A stretch of 64,000 nt of DNA from Halomonas zincidurans B6 (GCF_000731955.1 NZ_JNCK01000001.1:2480001-2544000); one strand, 5' to 3'. Shown: positions 35,331-45,897, numbered from the stretch's first letter. A program made the numbers and translations. Notes: a model not told the origin generated them from the sequence alone.

Positions 35331-35960
35331 AACGGGTCCTTGAAAAGCGCGACGAAGTCTAAAGTTTCCATTTCGGAAACACTAGTTTTCGATTGTACCC
35401 ACTTATTCCGCAAACGACGATTCCGTATACTGCTCGCTCCGATCGTCGCCGCGATCGGAGTACCAGCGGCGCGCCCTGGGCGAGCCGCTGGTGCCTTCAG
35501 TGCATTACTTTCTGCGCCATCGGGCTGCTCGTTCGGGCAGCCGGCGCATTTTTCCCGCCCTCGCCCCTGCGTTTAGGCACGCCCGACTATACTAACTTCA
35601 CGACGGCGACTCGATTCGACCCCCGCGCCTTGCTGTAACCCCGGCCCATTGCAGCGATCCACGGATTGCGCCGAGGCTTTGTCCGAAAAGTGCCTGCGCT
35701 CGACCATGCGGCGTTAAAAATAGGCTCAAAGTACTCATTTACAACCCGTAAACTCCGCCTTTTCGCCCATTTTTGCCTTGCCTGGCCATCGCTCGTCGAC
35801 TTTTCAGACGAAGCCTAGGCGACAAACCCCGCTGCCATCATGCGCCTCCCGTAGCCGAGCTGGCGGGCTATCTCATCGCTAGATTACCTGTTTTAACCCG
35901 AAACATACTTCGGTAGCGACTGGCTATGCTAGACATTCATGTCACGGTGAGAAGCACTCG
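35331..35960. other. 630-bp intergenic region with a structured palindromic element
   Basis: No supported gene. Short frames here lack ribosome sites and family features. The one structured part is an imperfect nested inverted repeat at 35710-35777 (listed separately). The remainder is G+C-rich unannotated sequence, with a weakly A+T-rich stretch (35880-35940) just before the XRE gene that probably holds its promoter. Confidence 0.4.
35710..35777. repeat. Nested palindromic element (TTTAC-N5-GTAAA core)
   Basis: Core TTTAC (35738-35742), AACCC, GTAAA (35748-35752), enclosed by imperfectly complementary outer arms GGCGTTAAAAATAGGC (35710-35725) and GCCCATTTTTGCC (35765-35777). It could be a mobile palindromic repeat or a structured RNA. 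I recall similar sequences in other gammaproteobacteria but cannot verify that here. Confidence 0.5.
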
Positions 35961-36566
35961 ATGGTTGACCTGGGTTCCCATATAAAAGCACTAAGAATGA
36001 AGGCCAATCTAAGCAAGGCCGCCTTGGCCCGGCGAGTGGGTGTCTCGGACGTCACGATTTCCTATTGGGAATCAGGCACCATCAAGCAGATCGGTCATGA
36101 GCGGCTAGTGGCCCTGGCAGAAGCTCTGGACTGCAACTTGAGCGATCTGCTGCAAGGCACGCCTTCGACGCAGATGCCTCCTGGCGTTCTGCCTCTGCGC
36201 GCCCTCCAGCCGCCGCCATGGATGACCACCAACGGCCAATTGGTACCCTCGCTGATCGGCCTGCCCAGCGCCGGGCTCACGGAAGGCTGCCATTTGGTGA
36301 CACCGGCGCCGGGAGAGCGATTCGACTTCCTCACCGAGGGTGATCTTGCCGCGATACGTCCACTCGATACCGTCGACGATGACGGGCTGTATCTGCTGGA
36401 GTGCGACGATGCGCTGCAAGTGCGCCATATATCGCGCAACGCGCAAGGCAAGTTGCGCATTCGCGACGAGCGGAGCGAACTCGACAATGTGCTGATCAGC
36501 GCCCTGCCCTTCAGGGTGCTGGCTCATGTACGCGTGCACTGGCGCCCCTTCGCGAGGGTAGAGTAG
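35961..36566 (+). CDS. XRE-family regulator with S24/LexA-like C-terminal domain
   Basis: 201 residues. Residues about 7-61 form a Cro/CI helix-turn-helix (NLSKAALARRVGVSDVTISY). Residues about 90-198 resemble the S24/LexA fold (EGDLAAIRPLDTVDDDGLYL, then LISALPFRVLAHVRVHWRP), but the usual GDSM serine and the catalytic lysine are not evident, so self-cleavage is unlikely. Phage-repressor-like architecture without other phage genes nearby. Start at 35961 has a weak site (GGTGAGAAG). Confidence 0.75.
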   Translation: MVDLGSHIKALRMKANLSKAALARRVGVSDVTISYWESGTIKQIGHERLVALAEALDCNLSDLLQGTPSTQMPPGVLPLRALQPPPWMTTNGQLVPSLIGLPSAGLTEGCHLVTPAPGERFDFLTEGDLAAIRPLDTVDDDGLYLLECDDALQVRHISRNAQGKLRIRDERSELDNVLISALPFRVLAHVRVHWRPFARVE

Positions 36567-36658
36567 AAGAGTAACGCTGAAGTGCGCCGGCGCAAGGTCA
36601 TTGCGCGACATCGCCAAGCCATCTATTTTGCAGCAAAAGGCCAGACAAGGAGTCGATG

Positions 36659-36865
36659 ATGGCGAGGCTTTTCGACAGCTACGAAGCGGCTAGCGAATGG
36701 TATTCAACCAGTGATTACAAGGATATGGCGTGGTACGACGGCTTCGAGGAGGAGCAACTGATAGAGTTCGCCTATGCTCATGGTTCGGACCATGACGGTG
36801 AAGACGACCTGGTGGCGGCCTTCCTGCGCGAACAGGGCGAAGATCCCGACGACTACGGGCTCTAG
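36659..36865 (+). CDS. Small acidic protein of unknown function
   Basis: 68 residues, very rich in Asp/Glu and Tyr (YSTSDYKDMAWYDGFEEEQ; C-terminus EQGEDPDDYGL), no membrane segment or cysteine motif. Strong AGGAG site six bases before the second of two adjacent ATGs, which decides the start at 36659. Encoded between the XRE regulator and hppD. I do not recognise a family; the composition is what one expects of a soluble protein in a halophile. Confidence 0.6.
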   Translation: MARLFDSYEAASEWYSTSDYKDMAWYDGFEEEQLIEFAYAHGSDHDGEDDLVAAFLREQGEDPDDYGL

Positions 36866-36916
36866 CGTGTCGCCCGGCTCTTTTGATTGCCTTTACCGGC
36901 AAGCCGGTACTGACGG

Positions 36917-36942
36917 CCACGGCCGGCCCATGCAGGCCGTGG
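36917..36942. terminator. Possible shared terminator between convergent small gene and hppD
   Basis: An 8-bp stem (CCACGGCC, 36917-36924; GGCCGTGG, 36935-36942) between two convergent genes. A partial T-rich stretch (CTGTTTTAC) follows about 10 bases later on the plus strand. Modest evidence. Confidence 0.35.
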
Positions 36943-36957
36943 CGTGTCTGGGCTGTT

Positions 36958-38055
36958 TTACTGTTCGGCCTTGAGCACCCCGCGGCGAATCTGGTCCTCT
37001 TCGATGGATTCGAAAAGCGCCTTGAAGTTGCCTTCTCCAAAGCCCTTGTTGCCTTTGCGCTGGATGATTTCGAAGAATATCGGCCCGATCACGGTGTCGG
37101 TGAATATCTGCAGCAGGATCCCCTCTTCAGGCGCGCCATCGATCAACAGGTTGAGCGATTGCAGCTCCTCGAGCGATTCTTCGTGGTCGGGTACCCGCTC
37201 GGCGATCTTTTCGTAATAGGTGGCCGGCGTGGCCATGAAGGTCACGCCGTTGTCGCGTAGCGCTCTGACCGTGGCGTAGATATCGTCCGTAGCCAGCGCC
37301 AGGTGCTGAATGCCCTCGCCATTGTATTCGCGCAGGAATTCGGCGATCTGCGACGTGTCGTCGGCCGACTCATTGATCGGGATGTGCATCTTGCCGCAGG
37401 GCGCCGTCATCGCCTGGGAGTGCAAGCCGGTCATCTTGCCTTCGATATCGAAGTAGCGAATTTCCCGAAAGTTGGCGATTCGCGTATAGAAGTCGGCCCA
37501 GACGTTCATCTGGCCGCGGTCGACGTTATGCGTAAGATGGTCGAGCACCTTGAGCCCCACGCTCGCCGCGTTTCGATCGGCCCCCGGAATCGGTTCGAAA
37601 TCGATGTCGTAGAGCGTACGCCCCTGCTCGTCGCTGCGCCCGTCGACGAAATACAGCAATGAACCGCCGATCCCCTTGACCGCCGGGATTCCCACCTCGC
37701 CCGGACCGACCGGGTTGTCCACCGCTTCGGCGCCATTCGCCACGGCATGCTCAAACGCCTTGTGCGCATCGGCCACCTTCCAGGCCATCGCACAGGCACT
37801 CGGGCCATGCCGGCGGGCGAACGCTGCCGCCTGCCCGCCCGGCTCGCCATTGATCACGAAGTTGATGCCCTCCTGCTGAAAGAGCATCACATTCTTCGAG
37901 CGGTGTTGGCGCGTCCGGGTGAAACCCATTTTCTCGAACAGGCGCGCCATGGCCTCGCGCTGCTCTGAACTCGGGGCGGTGAATTCGACGAATTCGAAAC
38001 CATCGGTACCCAGCGGATTGTAGTGGCTATCGGAAACGCTCGCGGTTGCGCTCAT
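36958..38055 (-). CDS. hppD: 4-hydroxyphenylpyruvate dioxygenase
   Basis: 365 residues. Fe(II) enzyme converting 4-hydroxyphenylpyruvate to homogentisate in Phe/Tyr degradation. The iron ligands are His173 (LDHLTHNV), His251 (GIQHLALAT) and Glu329 (GPIFFEIIQRKG); the C-terminal GNKGFGEGNFKALFESIE gate is intact. It completes the route started by phhABC about 10 kb away; homogentisate dioxygenase is not in the window. A TyrR-like palindrome (CGTAAA-N6-CTTACG, 38259-38276) lies 204 bp upstream but is weak. Confidence 0.95.
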   Translation of the reverse strand: MSATASVSDSHYNPLGTDGFEFVEFTAPSSEQREAMARLFEKMGFTRTRQHRSKNVMLFQQEGINFVINGEPGGQAAAFARRHGPSACAMAWKVADAHKAFEHAVANGAEAVDNPVGPGEVGIPAVKGIGGSLLYFVDGRSDEQGRTLYDIDFEPIPGADRNAASVGLKVLDHLTHNVDRGQMNVWADFYTRIANFREIRYFDIEGKMTGLHSQAMTAPCGKMHIPINESADDTSQIAEFLREYNGEGIQHLALATDDIYATVRALRDNGVTFMATPATYYEKIAERVPDHEESLEELQSLNLLIDGAPEEGILLQIFTDTVIGPIFFEIIQRKGNKGFGEGNFKALFESIEEDQIRRGVLKAEQ

Positions 38056-38271
38056 GTCCCTCTCCTGGTGCGGCTAACGAATCATCGTCAAGCGATGTTG
38101 CTCATAGCGTATAGCTCCACCGCAGAGTCGGGGATACCTACAAGATCGACCTAGACCGTGCTGGCACTCGGTTGCGTTCGCCCGTGTGGCAAGCAATCCT
38201 TACACGTGCTCCGCCACGGCATGCATGCGAGCCAACATGGCGCAGCATCCTGACACGGCGTAAACATAGCC

Positions 38272-38877
38272 TTACGAACATTCAAGGCCAGCGACCAGAC
38301 CCGCCGCCACCATCAACAACACCACACCGATAACGCCGTCGATGACTCGCCAGACCCAGCGACTCGCCAATTTCGGCGCCAGCCAACCGGCCGCGGCGAC
38401 CAGCGAGAAGAACCACAGGCAGGAAGCCACTATGGCGCCAGCGTAGAAGGCCGCCGGCTCGGTCTGCACGGCACCGATCGCACCGAGCATGATCAGCGTG
38501 TCCAGGTAAACCTGCGGATTGAGCAGGGTCACCGCCAGCGTCGTGGCTATCACGCCTCGCCGCGTGGCTCCGGCACGCTCTACCTGCAGGGCCTCGGGGT
38601 AAAGGACCCGACGCCAGGCCAGACCGGCCTGCCACACCAGGAACAACGCTCCACCGAGCCGGGCCAATATCATCAGCGTTGCCTGTGAAGCGATCAGCTG
38701 ACCGACGCCCAACCCGCCCAGGGCGATCAGCAACACGTCACACGCCGTGCAAATGAATGCCACCAGCCAGGGATGCTCGCGGCGTAGCCCCTGACCGAGG
38801 ACGAAAGCATTCTGCGCACCGATCGCGATAATCAGCCCGGCCCCGGTCACCAGCCCCTGGACAGCAGAGCCCCACAT
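38272..38877 (-). CDS. argO: LysE/ArgO-family amino acid exporter
   Basis: 201 residues, six hydrophobic segments. The N-terminal GAQNAFVLGQGLRREHP signature and the NPQVYLDTLIMLG segment match basic amino acid exporters (arginine/lysine). Start ATG 38877 has AGGAG six bases upstream; a longer frame to 38925 lacks support. Divergent from argP, which by analogy activates it in response to arginine or lysine. Confidence 0.88.
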   Translation of the reverse strand: MWGSAVQGLVTGAGLIIAIGAQNAFVLGQGLRREHPWLVAFICTACDVLLIALGGLGVGQLIASQATLMILARLGGALFLVWQAGLAWRRVLYPEALQVERAGATRRGVIATTLAVTLLNPQVYLDTLIMLGAIGAVQTEPAAFYAGAIVASCLWFFSLVAAAGWLAPKLASRWVWRVIDGVIGVVLLMVAAGLVAGLECS

Positions 38878-38968
38878 GGCAATCTCCTGACGTCTACATA
38901 AGAAAATGCAGGTTATACTCGGCACAAAAATAATTTAAATTAATTGAAAGAATGGATGATTAACTTAG

Positions 38969-39880
38969 ATGATGCTTGATTACAAACTTCTCCAGGCCCT
39001 GGCGGCGGTGGTCGACCAATCCGGCTTCGAGCGTGGCGCGAAATACCTGGGACTGACCCAATCCGCGGTCTCCCAGCGCATCAAGCTGCTTGAAGCCCGG
39101 CTCGGCCAGCCGGTGCTGGTACGTGCCCCCAAGCTGGCGCCGACTCCTCTGGGTCGACGCCTGCTCAATCACGTCCAGCAGGTGCGTCTGCTCGAGCACG
39201 ATTTGCTCGACCGGATTCCCGCGCTGGGCGAGCGCGAGCAGCGCCTGCGCCTGGCGATCAACGCCGATAGCCTGGCCACCTGGTGGACGCCGGTCACCGG
39301 CAGCTTCTGCCGTGAACATGGCGTATTGCTCGACCTGGTGGTGGAAGATCAGGACGTCGCTCTCAAACGCATGCGCGACGGGGAGGTCGCCGGCTGCATA
39401 TGCGCCACCTCGCGCCCGGTGCAGGGAGCGCGCACCCATCCCCTGGGCAGCATGCGTTATCGCGCTCTGGCGAGCCCCGATTACATTGCCCGACACTTTC
39501 CCCGGGGATTGAATCACGCTGCGCTGCGCCAGGCCCCGGCGATCGTCTTCGGCCCGGATGATCGTCTGCAGCATCGCTACCTGGAAATGCGCGGTTATCA
39601 GGCCTCCTTTCCCCACCACCTATGCCCTTCTTCGGAGGGATTCATCCAGCTGGCGCAGTCGGGCATGGGTTACGGTCTGATTCCCGAACGCCAGGTGTCC
39701 CGGGAATTACAGGAAGGCAGTCTCGTCGACCTGGATAGCGAGAGTTTCATCGACGTACCGCTCTACTGGCACCATTGGCGTCATGGCGGCAGCACCCTCG
39801 ACGCCCTGACCGCGCATCTGCTGGCCCGGTGCAATCACTGGCTGACGCCGCTCGACGGCGCGCAGGAATTCTTCGACTAG
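38969..39880 (+). CDS. argP: ArgP/LysG-type LysR activator
   Basis: 303 residues (302 if the second ATG at 38972 is used). Helix-turn-helix FERGAKYLGLTQSAVSQRIK and LysR effector domain. Sequence and the divergent exporter gene both fit ArgP/LysG, which switches on basic amino acid export. The 91-bp A+T-rich gap to argO should contain both promoters and the operator. Confidence 0.87.
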   Translation: MMLDYKLLQALAAVVDQSGFERGAKYLGLTQSAVSQRIKLLEARLGQPVLVRAPKLAPTPLGRRLLNHVQQVRLLEHDLLDRIPALGEREQRLRLAINADSLATWWTPVTGSFCREHGVLLDLVVEDQDVALKRMRDGEVAGCICATSRPVQGARTHPLGSMRYRALASPDYIARHFPRGLNHAALRQAPAIVFGPDDRLQHRYLEMRGYQASFPHHLCPSSEGFIQLAQSGMGYGLIPERQVSRELQEGSLVDLDSESFIDVPLYWHHWRHGGSTLDALTAHLLARCNHWLTPLDGAQEFFD

Positions 39881-39955
39881 CCTGACGGACGGGCGTCCTG
39901 GGCCAACTACAATAGGGGCAATAAAGAATGTTTCGAGACGCTAGGAGCCCGTGCA

Positions 39956-40294
39956 ATGGCAGCCAAGCGGCGAGCGCTGAATCTCATGGCCCTGGGAATG
40001 ACGCTATGGCTGGCGGGCTGCGCCGGATCACCGCCGCCACCACAGCAACCCTTGCTGCGGCTGGAAGCGCATGGCGATTCGCTTTCCGAGGCTCGCCGGG
40101 CGGCGATGCAGCGTGCCGAGGAGCAATGCCAGGCTGGCGATCCCGTGGTCATCGACAGCCAACAATACGACACACCACCACGTTTTCGTAGCGAATCCGC
40201 GTTGCCTCTGGCGCAAAGCGAACTCGGCCAATATGCCGCCGCCACCCATGAAGGCGAGGCACCCTCGATCGTCTGGCGCTATCTCTGCCGCTGA
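39956..40294 (+). CDS. Small lipoprotein of unknown function
   Basis: 112 residues. N-terminal signal MAAKRRALNLMALGMTLWLA followed by the lipobox cysteine Cys22 (LAGC), so it is probably lipid-anchored in the outer or inner membrane. The remainder is a short soluble domain with no recognised family; LEAHGDSLSEARRAAMQRAE suggests a DUF-type periplasmic fold. Convergent with the next gene, seven bases apart. Confidence 0.75.
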   Translation: MAAKRRALNLMALGMTLWLAGCAGSPPPPQQPLLRLEAHGDSLSEARRAAMQRAEEQCQAGDPVVIDSQQYDTPPRFRSESALPLAQSELGQYAAATHEGEAPSIVWRYLCR

Positions 40295-40301
40295 GGCGAT
40301 T

Positions 40302-40604
40302 TCAGCGCTGCAAGTGCGCAGCGACACTGGCCACCTTGTCGTCCATGCTCTGTTCGCGATCGGTGCGAGTACCGACCTTGAGAGTCGTGGTGATGCGTGG
40401 TGCGCCCATCTCGTGGACCCGTTCATGACAGCGTCTGACCGTCTCGAAGACCGCATCCCACGGTCCTTCGATATTGGTGCCGTAAGCATGCATGCGATAG
40501 ATCAGACCGGCGTCTTCGATCACCTCCTGGCATGCCGCCACGTAACGCGAAACCGAGACCCCGACACCCAGCGGCACGATGCAAAGATCGACGATAACCT
40601 GCAT
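40302..40604 (-). CDS. MTH1187/YkoF-family thiamine-binding protein
   Basis: 100 residues, matching the MTH1187 (DUF77) family: VDLCIVPLGVGVSVSRYVAA, YGTNIEGPWDAVFETVRRCH and a C-terminal TTLKVGTRTDREQ strand. Members bind thiamine or related cations in the cytoplasm; their exact role is unclear. It is transcribed away from cfa. Confidence 0.85.
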   Translation of the reverse strand: MQVIVDLCIVPLGVGVSVSRYVAACQEVIEDAGLIYRMHAYGTNIEGPWDAVFETVRRCHERVHEMGAPRITTTLKVGTRTDREQSMDDKVASVAAHLQR

Positions 40605-40682
40605 GGCATACCCTCCTGCACTGGATTTTCCTCACTACTACGACGATAGACTATGCTTTAGTGACAGTCGTGGTCAGTGCTC

Positions 40683-40742
40683 TTGCTAACACTATCAATG
40701 CCATAGCCGGCAACAGTTGCACCCCACGGCTATTGTTAGCAA
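40683..40742. other. Two-part inverted repeat upstream of cfa
   Basis: TTGCTAACA (40683-40691) and ATAGCCG (40703-40709) are complementary to the adjoining CGGCTAT (40727-40733) and TGTTAGCAA (40734-40742). It lies between the divergent MTH1187-type gene and cfa, about 80 bp before the cfa start, so it is either an operator region or a stem in the cfa leader. Confidence 0.6.
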
Positions 40743-40823
40743 ACTAAACAGAGTTTGGTTGTGGCAAGGGATTGCCTTGCCCGGACCGTATCGCATTCGC
40801 AAACCTGCATACCGGAGTTCGGC

Positions 40824-41975
40824 ATGACCAGTGATACTCGCATCGGCCCCGTCGCCCTGCCCGACACCCGTTCCCGACGCATCGTCGAGGACTTGCTCGA
40901 AGGTTCCGGAGTCAACCTCAACGGCTCCGCCCCGTGGGACATCCAGGTGCTGCATCCCGACTTCTTCTCGCGCATCCTGCGTCAGGGCACCTTGGGTCTT
41001 GGCGAATCCTACATGGATGGCTGGTGGGACTGCGAACGGATCGACGAGATGGCCCATCGCCTGCTCCGTCATGGCCTCGGCGAACGCGCTCATACGGCCT
41101 CCGAGCGGCTGATGTACCGGCTCCAGGCGGGTTTCTTCAACCTGCAGAGCAAGACCCGCGCGTATATCGTCGGCAAGGCGCACTACGATCTCGGCAACGA
41201 TCTCTTCGAGCGCATGCTCGACCCGACCATGTGCTATTCCTGCGGTTACTGGAAGGAAGCCGAAACGCTCCACGAGGCCCAGGTCGCCAAGCTCGATCTG
41301 GCAGCACGCAAGCTGGACATCCAGCCCGGCATGAAGGTGCTCGACATCGGCTGCGGCTGGGGCAGCTTCGCCGAACACGCCGCCCGCCGCTATGGCGCCG
41401 AAGTGACCGGCATCACCATCTCCAAGGAACAGGCGGTGCTGGCCCGCCAGCGTTGCGAGGGGCTGCCGGTGGAGATTCTGCTCGAGGATTATCGCGATCT
41501 GGAAGGCCGCTTCGACCGCATCGTCTCGATCGGCATGTTCGAACATGTCGGCCATCGCAACTACCGTACCTATTTCGATACCGTCGATAGCCTGCTCGCC
41601 GACGACGGCCTGTTCGTGCTGCATACCATCGGCTCCAACAACTCCGAGATCAGCGCCGACCCCTGGATCAACAAGTATATCTTCCCCAACGGCATACTGC
41701 CTTCCATCAAGCATATCGCTCAGGCCAGCGAAGGCAGGTTGCTCATGGAAGACTGGCAGAACTTCGGCGCCGACTACGACCGCACCCTGATGGCCTGGAA
41801 CGAGAACTTCGATGCCCACTGGCACGAGGTCGCCGACAACTACAACGAGCGAACGCGGCGCATGTTCCGTTACTACCTTGGCGTGTGCGCCGGCGCCTTT
41901 CGCGCCCGCGACATCCAGCTCTGGCAGGTGGTCTATTCCAAGGGGCGTGCCGGACGCTACGACAGTCCGCGCTGA
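40824..41975 (+). CDS. cfa: Cyclopropane-fatty-acyl-phospholipid synthase
   Basis: 383 residues, the E. coli Cfa length. SAM-dependent methyltransferase acting on membrane phospholipids; SAM motif VLDIGCGWGS (172-181), lipid-site MCYSCGYW (136-143) and the conserved C-terminal region with YYLGVCAGAFRAR. Start ATG 40824 with GGAG six bases before. Membrane-associated stress response enzyme; no operon partner visible. Confidence 0.95.
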   Translation: MTSDTRIGPVALPDTRSRRIVEDLLEGSGVNLNGSAPWDIQVLHPDFFSRILRQGTLGLGESYMDGWWDCERIDEMAHRLLRHGLGERAHTASERLMYRLQAGFFNLQSKTRAYIVGKAHYDLGNDLFERMLDPTMCYSCGYWKEAETLHEAQVAKLDLAARKLDIQPGMKVLDIGCGWGSFAEHAARRYGAEVTGITISKEQAVLARQRCEGLPVEILLEDYRDLEGRFDRIVSIGMFEHVGHRNYRTYFDTVDSLLADDGLFVLHTIGSNNSEISADPWINKYIFPNGILPSIKHIAQASEGRLLMEDWQNFGADYDRTLMAWNENFDAHWHEVADNYNERTRRMFRYYLGVCAGAFRARDIQLWQVVYSKGRAGRYDSPR

Positions 41976-42075
41976 AGCAATGGCAGCGCGTCACCGCCAG
42001 CCTCGGAGTCGCCGAGTACCGTGACAACGATAGCATCGACGCCTTCCTGCATCTTGAGCACCTACATCGGCAGTA
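41969..42075 (+). pseudogene. Relic of a GGDEF-domain (diguanylate cyclase) gene
   Basis: Starting inside the last codons of cfa, in another frame, about 30 codons read ALKQWQRVTASLGVAEYRDN then DSIDAFLH, which fits the end of a GGDEF domain ('vT.SiGva.y...d...l...AD.ALY'). The expected ADQALY part is already lost and nothing upstream remains. Too short for certainty. Confidence 0.4.
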
Positions 42076-42115
42076 TGTAACCGAAAACCGTCCGGCAACA
42101 GCGGCTGGTCATGCA

Positions 42116-42262
42116 TTATTCATGGTGGCTCCAGCGCCTTAAAACTTTCACCATTTTCTCGTCTTCAAGCACTTGCTAAACCAGCCGATGCTGAATATTG
42201 ATGCGGCGTGAGTATGCTCCCGCAAGATCGCCAATGAGTTTCTCAAACGGTGGCGGCTGGCG
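42116..42262 (-). pseudogene. Relic of a Txe/YoeB-family toxin gene
   Basis: The minus strand, in the frame ending with TAA at 42116, gives about 48 codons resembling the C-terminal half of YoeB/Txe mRNA interferases: PPPFEKLIGDLAGAYSRRI, NIQHRLV, an in-frame TAG where Tyr is usual, QVLEDEKMVKVLRRWSHHE. The family pattern 'L.G..S.RI...HRLVY.V..d...V...r..HYE' is clear. The N-terminal half and the antitoxin are missing and the terminal His-Tyr has become His-His, so this is a dead fragment. It lies between cfa and recQ. Confidence 0.8.
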
Positions 42263-42335
42263 TGTCGTCCTCGAGGCCCCTGCATGGTGAACGAATGTTG
42301 TCCCAGTCTCGCCACCTTACCGTTCAGGAGTGCGC

Positions 42336-44315
<1,980 letters not shown>

Positions 44316-44335
44316 CGAATCAACCGCGCTGACGT

Positions 44336-45889
44336 TCACTCCGCGCCGAGACCATGGCGCTTGAGCTTGTTGGCGATGGTGGTGTGCGAGACGCCGAGCC
44401 GGCGCGCCAGCAACCGGCTGGAGGGATATTCATCGTAGAGCGTGGCCAGCACGCGCTTTTCGACCTCGCCGAGAATCTCGCCCAGCGAGCCCTGGAGGTC
44501 GACCCCGGCGAGTCCCGGCGTCGCGCCGACATCGGGCATGCGCAGATGACTGACCTGAAGCGCGCCGTCCTCGCACAGCGAGACCGCCTGGAACAGCACG
44601 TTCTCGAGCTGGCGCACGTTGCCCGGCCAGTGGTAGTTGACCAGCCGCGCCCGCGCGGGCTCGGAGAGCGCCGGTAGCGGACAGCCGATCTGGCGCGCGG
44701 CGCGATCGATGAAATGCTCGGCGAGCTCGCCAATGCCGTCCAGGCATTCGCGCAGCGGCGGAATATGCACCGCCAGCACGTTGAGGCGATGATAGAGATC
44801 CTGACGAAACAGCCCGTCGGCGCACAGCCGCGGCAGGTCCTGCTGGGTGGCGCAGATCACCCGCACGTCGAGATAGGTCTCCTCGTCGCTGCCCACGCGG
44901 CGAAACCCGCCATCCTGCAGAAAGCGCAGCAACTTGACCTGCAGCCGCGGGCTCATCTCGCCGACCTCGTCGAGAAAGATGGTGCCGCCGGCAGTCAGTT
45001 CGAGCAGCCCCAGCTTGCCCTCGGGGCGCGCACCCTCGAAGGCGCCGGGGGCATAGCCGAACAGCTCGGTCTCGGCCATCGACTCGGGCAACCCGGCGCA
45101 GCTCAGCGCCATGAACGGCGCCTGGCCGCGCGGGCTGGCCAGGTGGCAGGCGCGCGCCAGCAGCTCCTTGCCGGTGCCGGTTTCGCCCTCGATCAGCAGC
45201 GGCGCATCGAGCGGCGCCATGCGTCGCGCTTCGCGCACCACCCCGGCCAGCCGCGGGCTGGCCTGGAAGATCGCCTCGAAGCCGCGCAACTCCTGGCGCT
45301 GGACATGATAGATACGCTCGCCGACGCGATCGGCGCGGTGCAGCGTCACCACCGCGCCGGCCAGCGAGGCGACGTCGTCCTTTTCGCTGTGCAGCGGCGC
45401 GATGTCGGCCAGGTAGATCGCCTCGTTGAGCTTGAGCCGCAAGCCGTTGACCCGGGCGTTGTTGCGGCGCACCAGCTCGGGGAGGTCGAGATCGTGGATG
45501 TAACGATCCAGCGACAGCCCCGGCACCTCGTCGACGCGCACCCCGAGCATCTGACCCGCGGCGCGATTGGCGGCGACGATGCGCCCTCCCATGTCGATCG
45601 ACATCACCGGATCGGACAGCGACGACAGCAGCGCATCGAGCTCGAGATGGCGGCGCTCGCTGGGCATCAGGCTGACCCGCTTGACGCTGAACACCCCGGG
45701 CACCGCCTCGAGCGCCGGGCGCAACGTGGCGAGCTGGGCGTACAGCAGGTTGGGCACGTGCAGGTAGATGGCGTTGCCCTGATCGCCGCCCACCTCGCCG
45801 CGAGCGACGTTGAGGCCATAGTCGGCGAACGGCGAGACGATATCGCGCAGTATGCCGATGCGGTTCTGGCAGTGGAGCTTGAGGCGCAT
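44336..45889 (-). CDS. phhR: TyrR/PhhR-type transcriptional regulator of aromatic amino acid catabolism
   Basis: 517 residues: ACT domain (1-75, binds aromatic amino acids), PAS domain (about 80-190), AAA+ domain with Walker A GETGTGKE (235-242) and Walker B FLDE, and a C-terminal Fis-like helix-turn-helix. The sigma54-contact loop is GAFEGA (282-287) instead of GAFTGA, as in TyrR/PhhR proteins that work with sigma70. It should activate phhABC. An IS66 element now lies 16 bp before its ATG; the AGGA ribosome site survives in the target duplication, but the native promoter is cut off. Confidence 0.93.
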   Translation of the reverse strand: MRLKLHCQNRIGILRDIVSPFADYGLNVARGEVGGDQGNAIYLHVPNLLYAQLATLRPALEAVPGVFSVKRVSLMPSERRHLELDALLSSLSDPVMSIDMGGRIVAANRAAGQMLGVRVDEVPGLSLDRYIHDLDLPELVRRNNARVNGLRLKLNEAIYLADIAPLHSEKDDVASLAGAVVTLHRADRVGERIYHVQRQELRGFEAIFQASPRLAGVVREARRMAPLDAPLLIEGETGTGKELLARACHLASPRGQAPFMALSCAGLPESMAETELFGYAPGAFEGARPEGKLGLLELTAGGTIFLDEVGEMSPRLQVKLLRFLQDGGFRRVGSDEETYLDVRVICATQQDLPRLCADGLFRQDLYHRLNVLAVHIPPLRECLDGIGELAEHFIDRAARQIGCPLPALSEPARARLVNYHWPGNVRQLENVLFQAVSLCEDGALQVSHLRMPDVGATPGLAGVDLQGSLGEILGEVEKRVLATLYDEYPSSRLLARRLGVSHTTIANKLKRHGLGAE

Positions 45890-45897
45890 GGGGCGAA

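Noticed and set aside
35393..35638. 81-codon plus-strand frame downstream of the LysR gene
   Set aside because: No ribosome site or recognisable domain; most likely chance.
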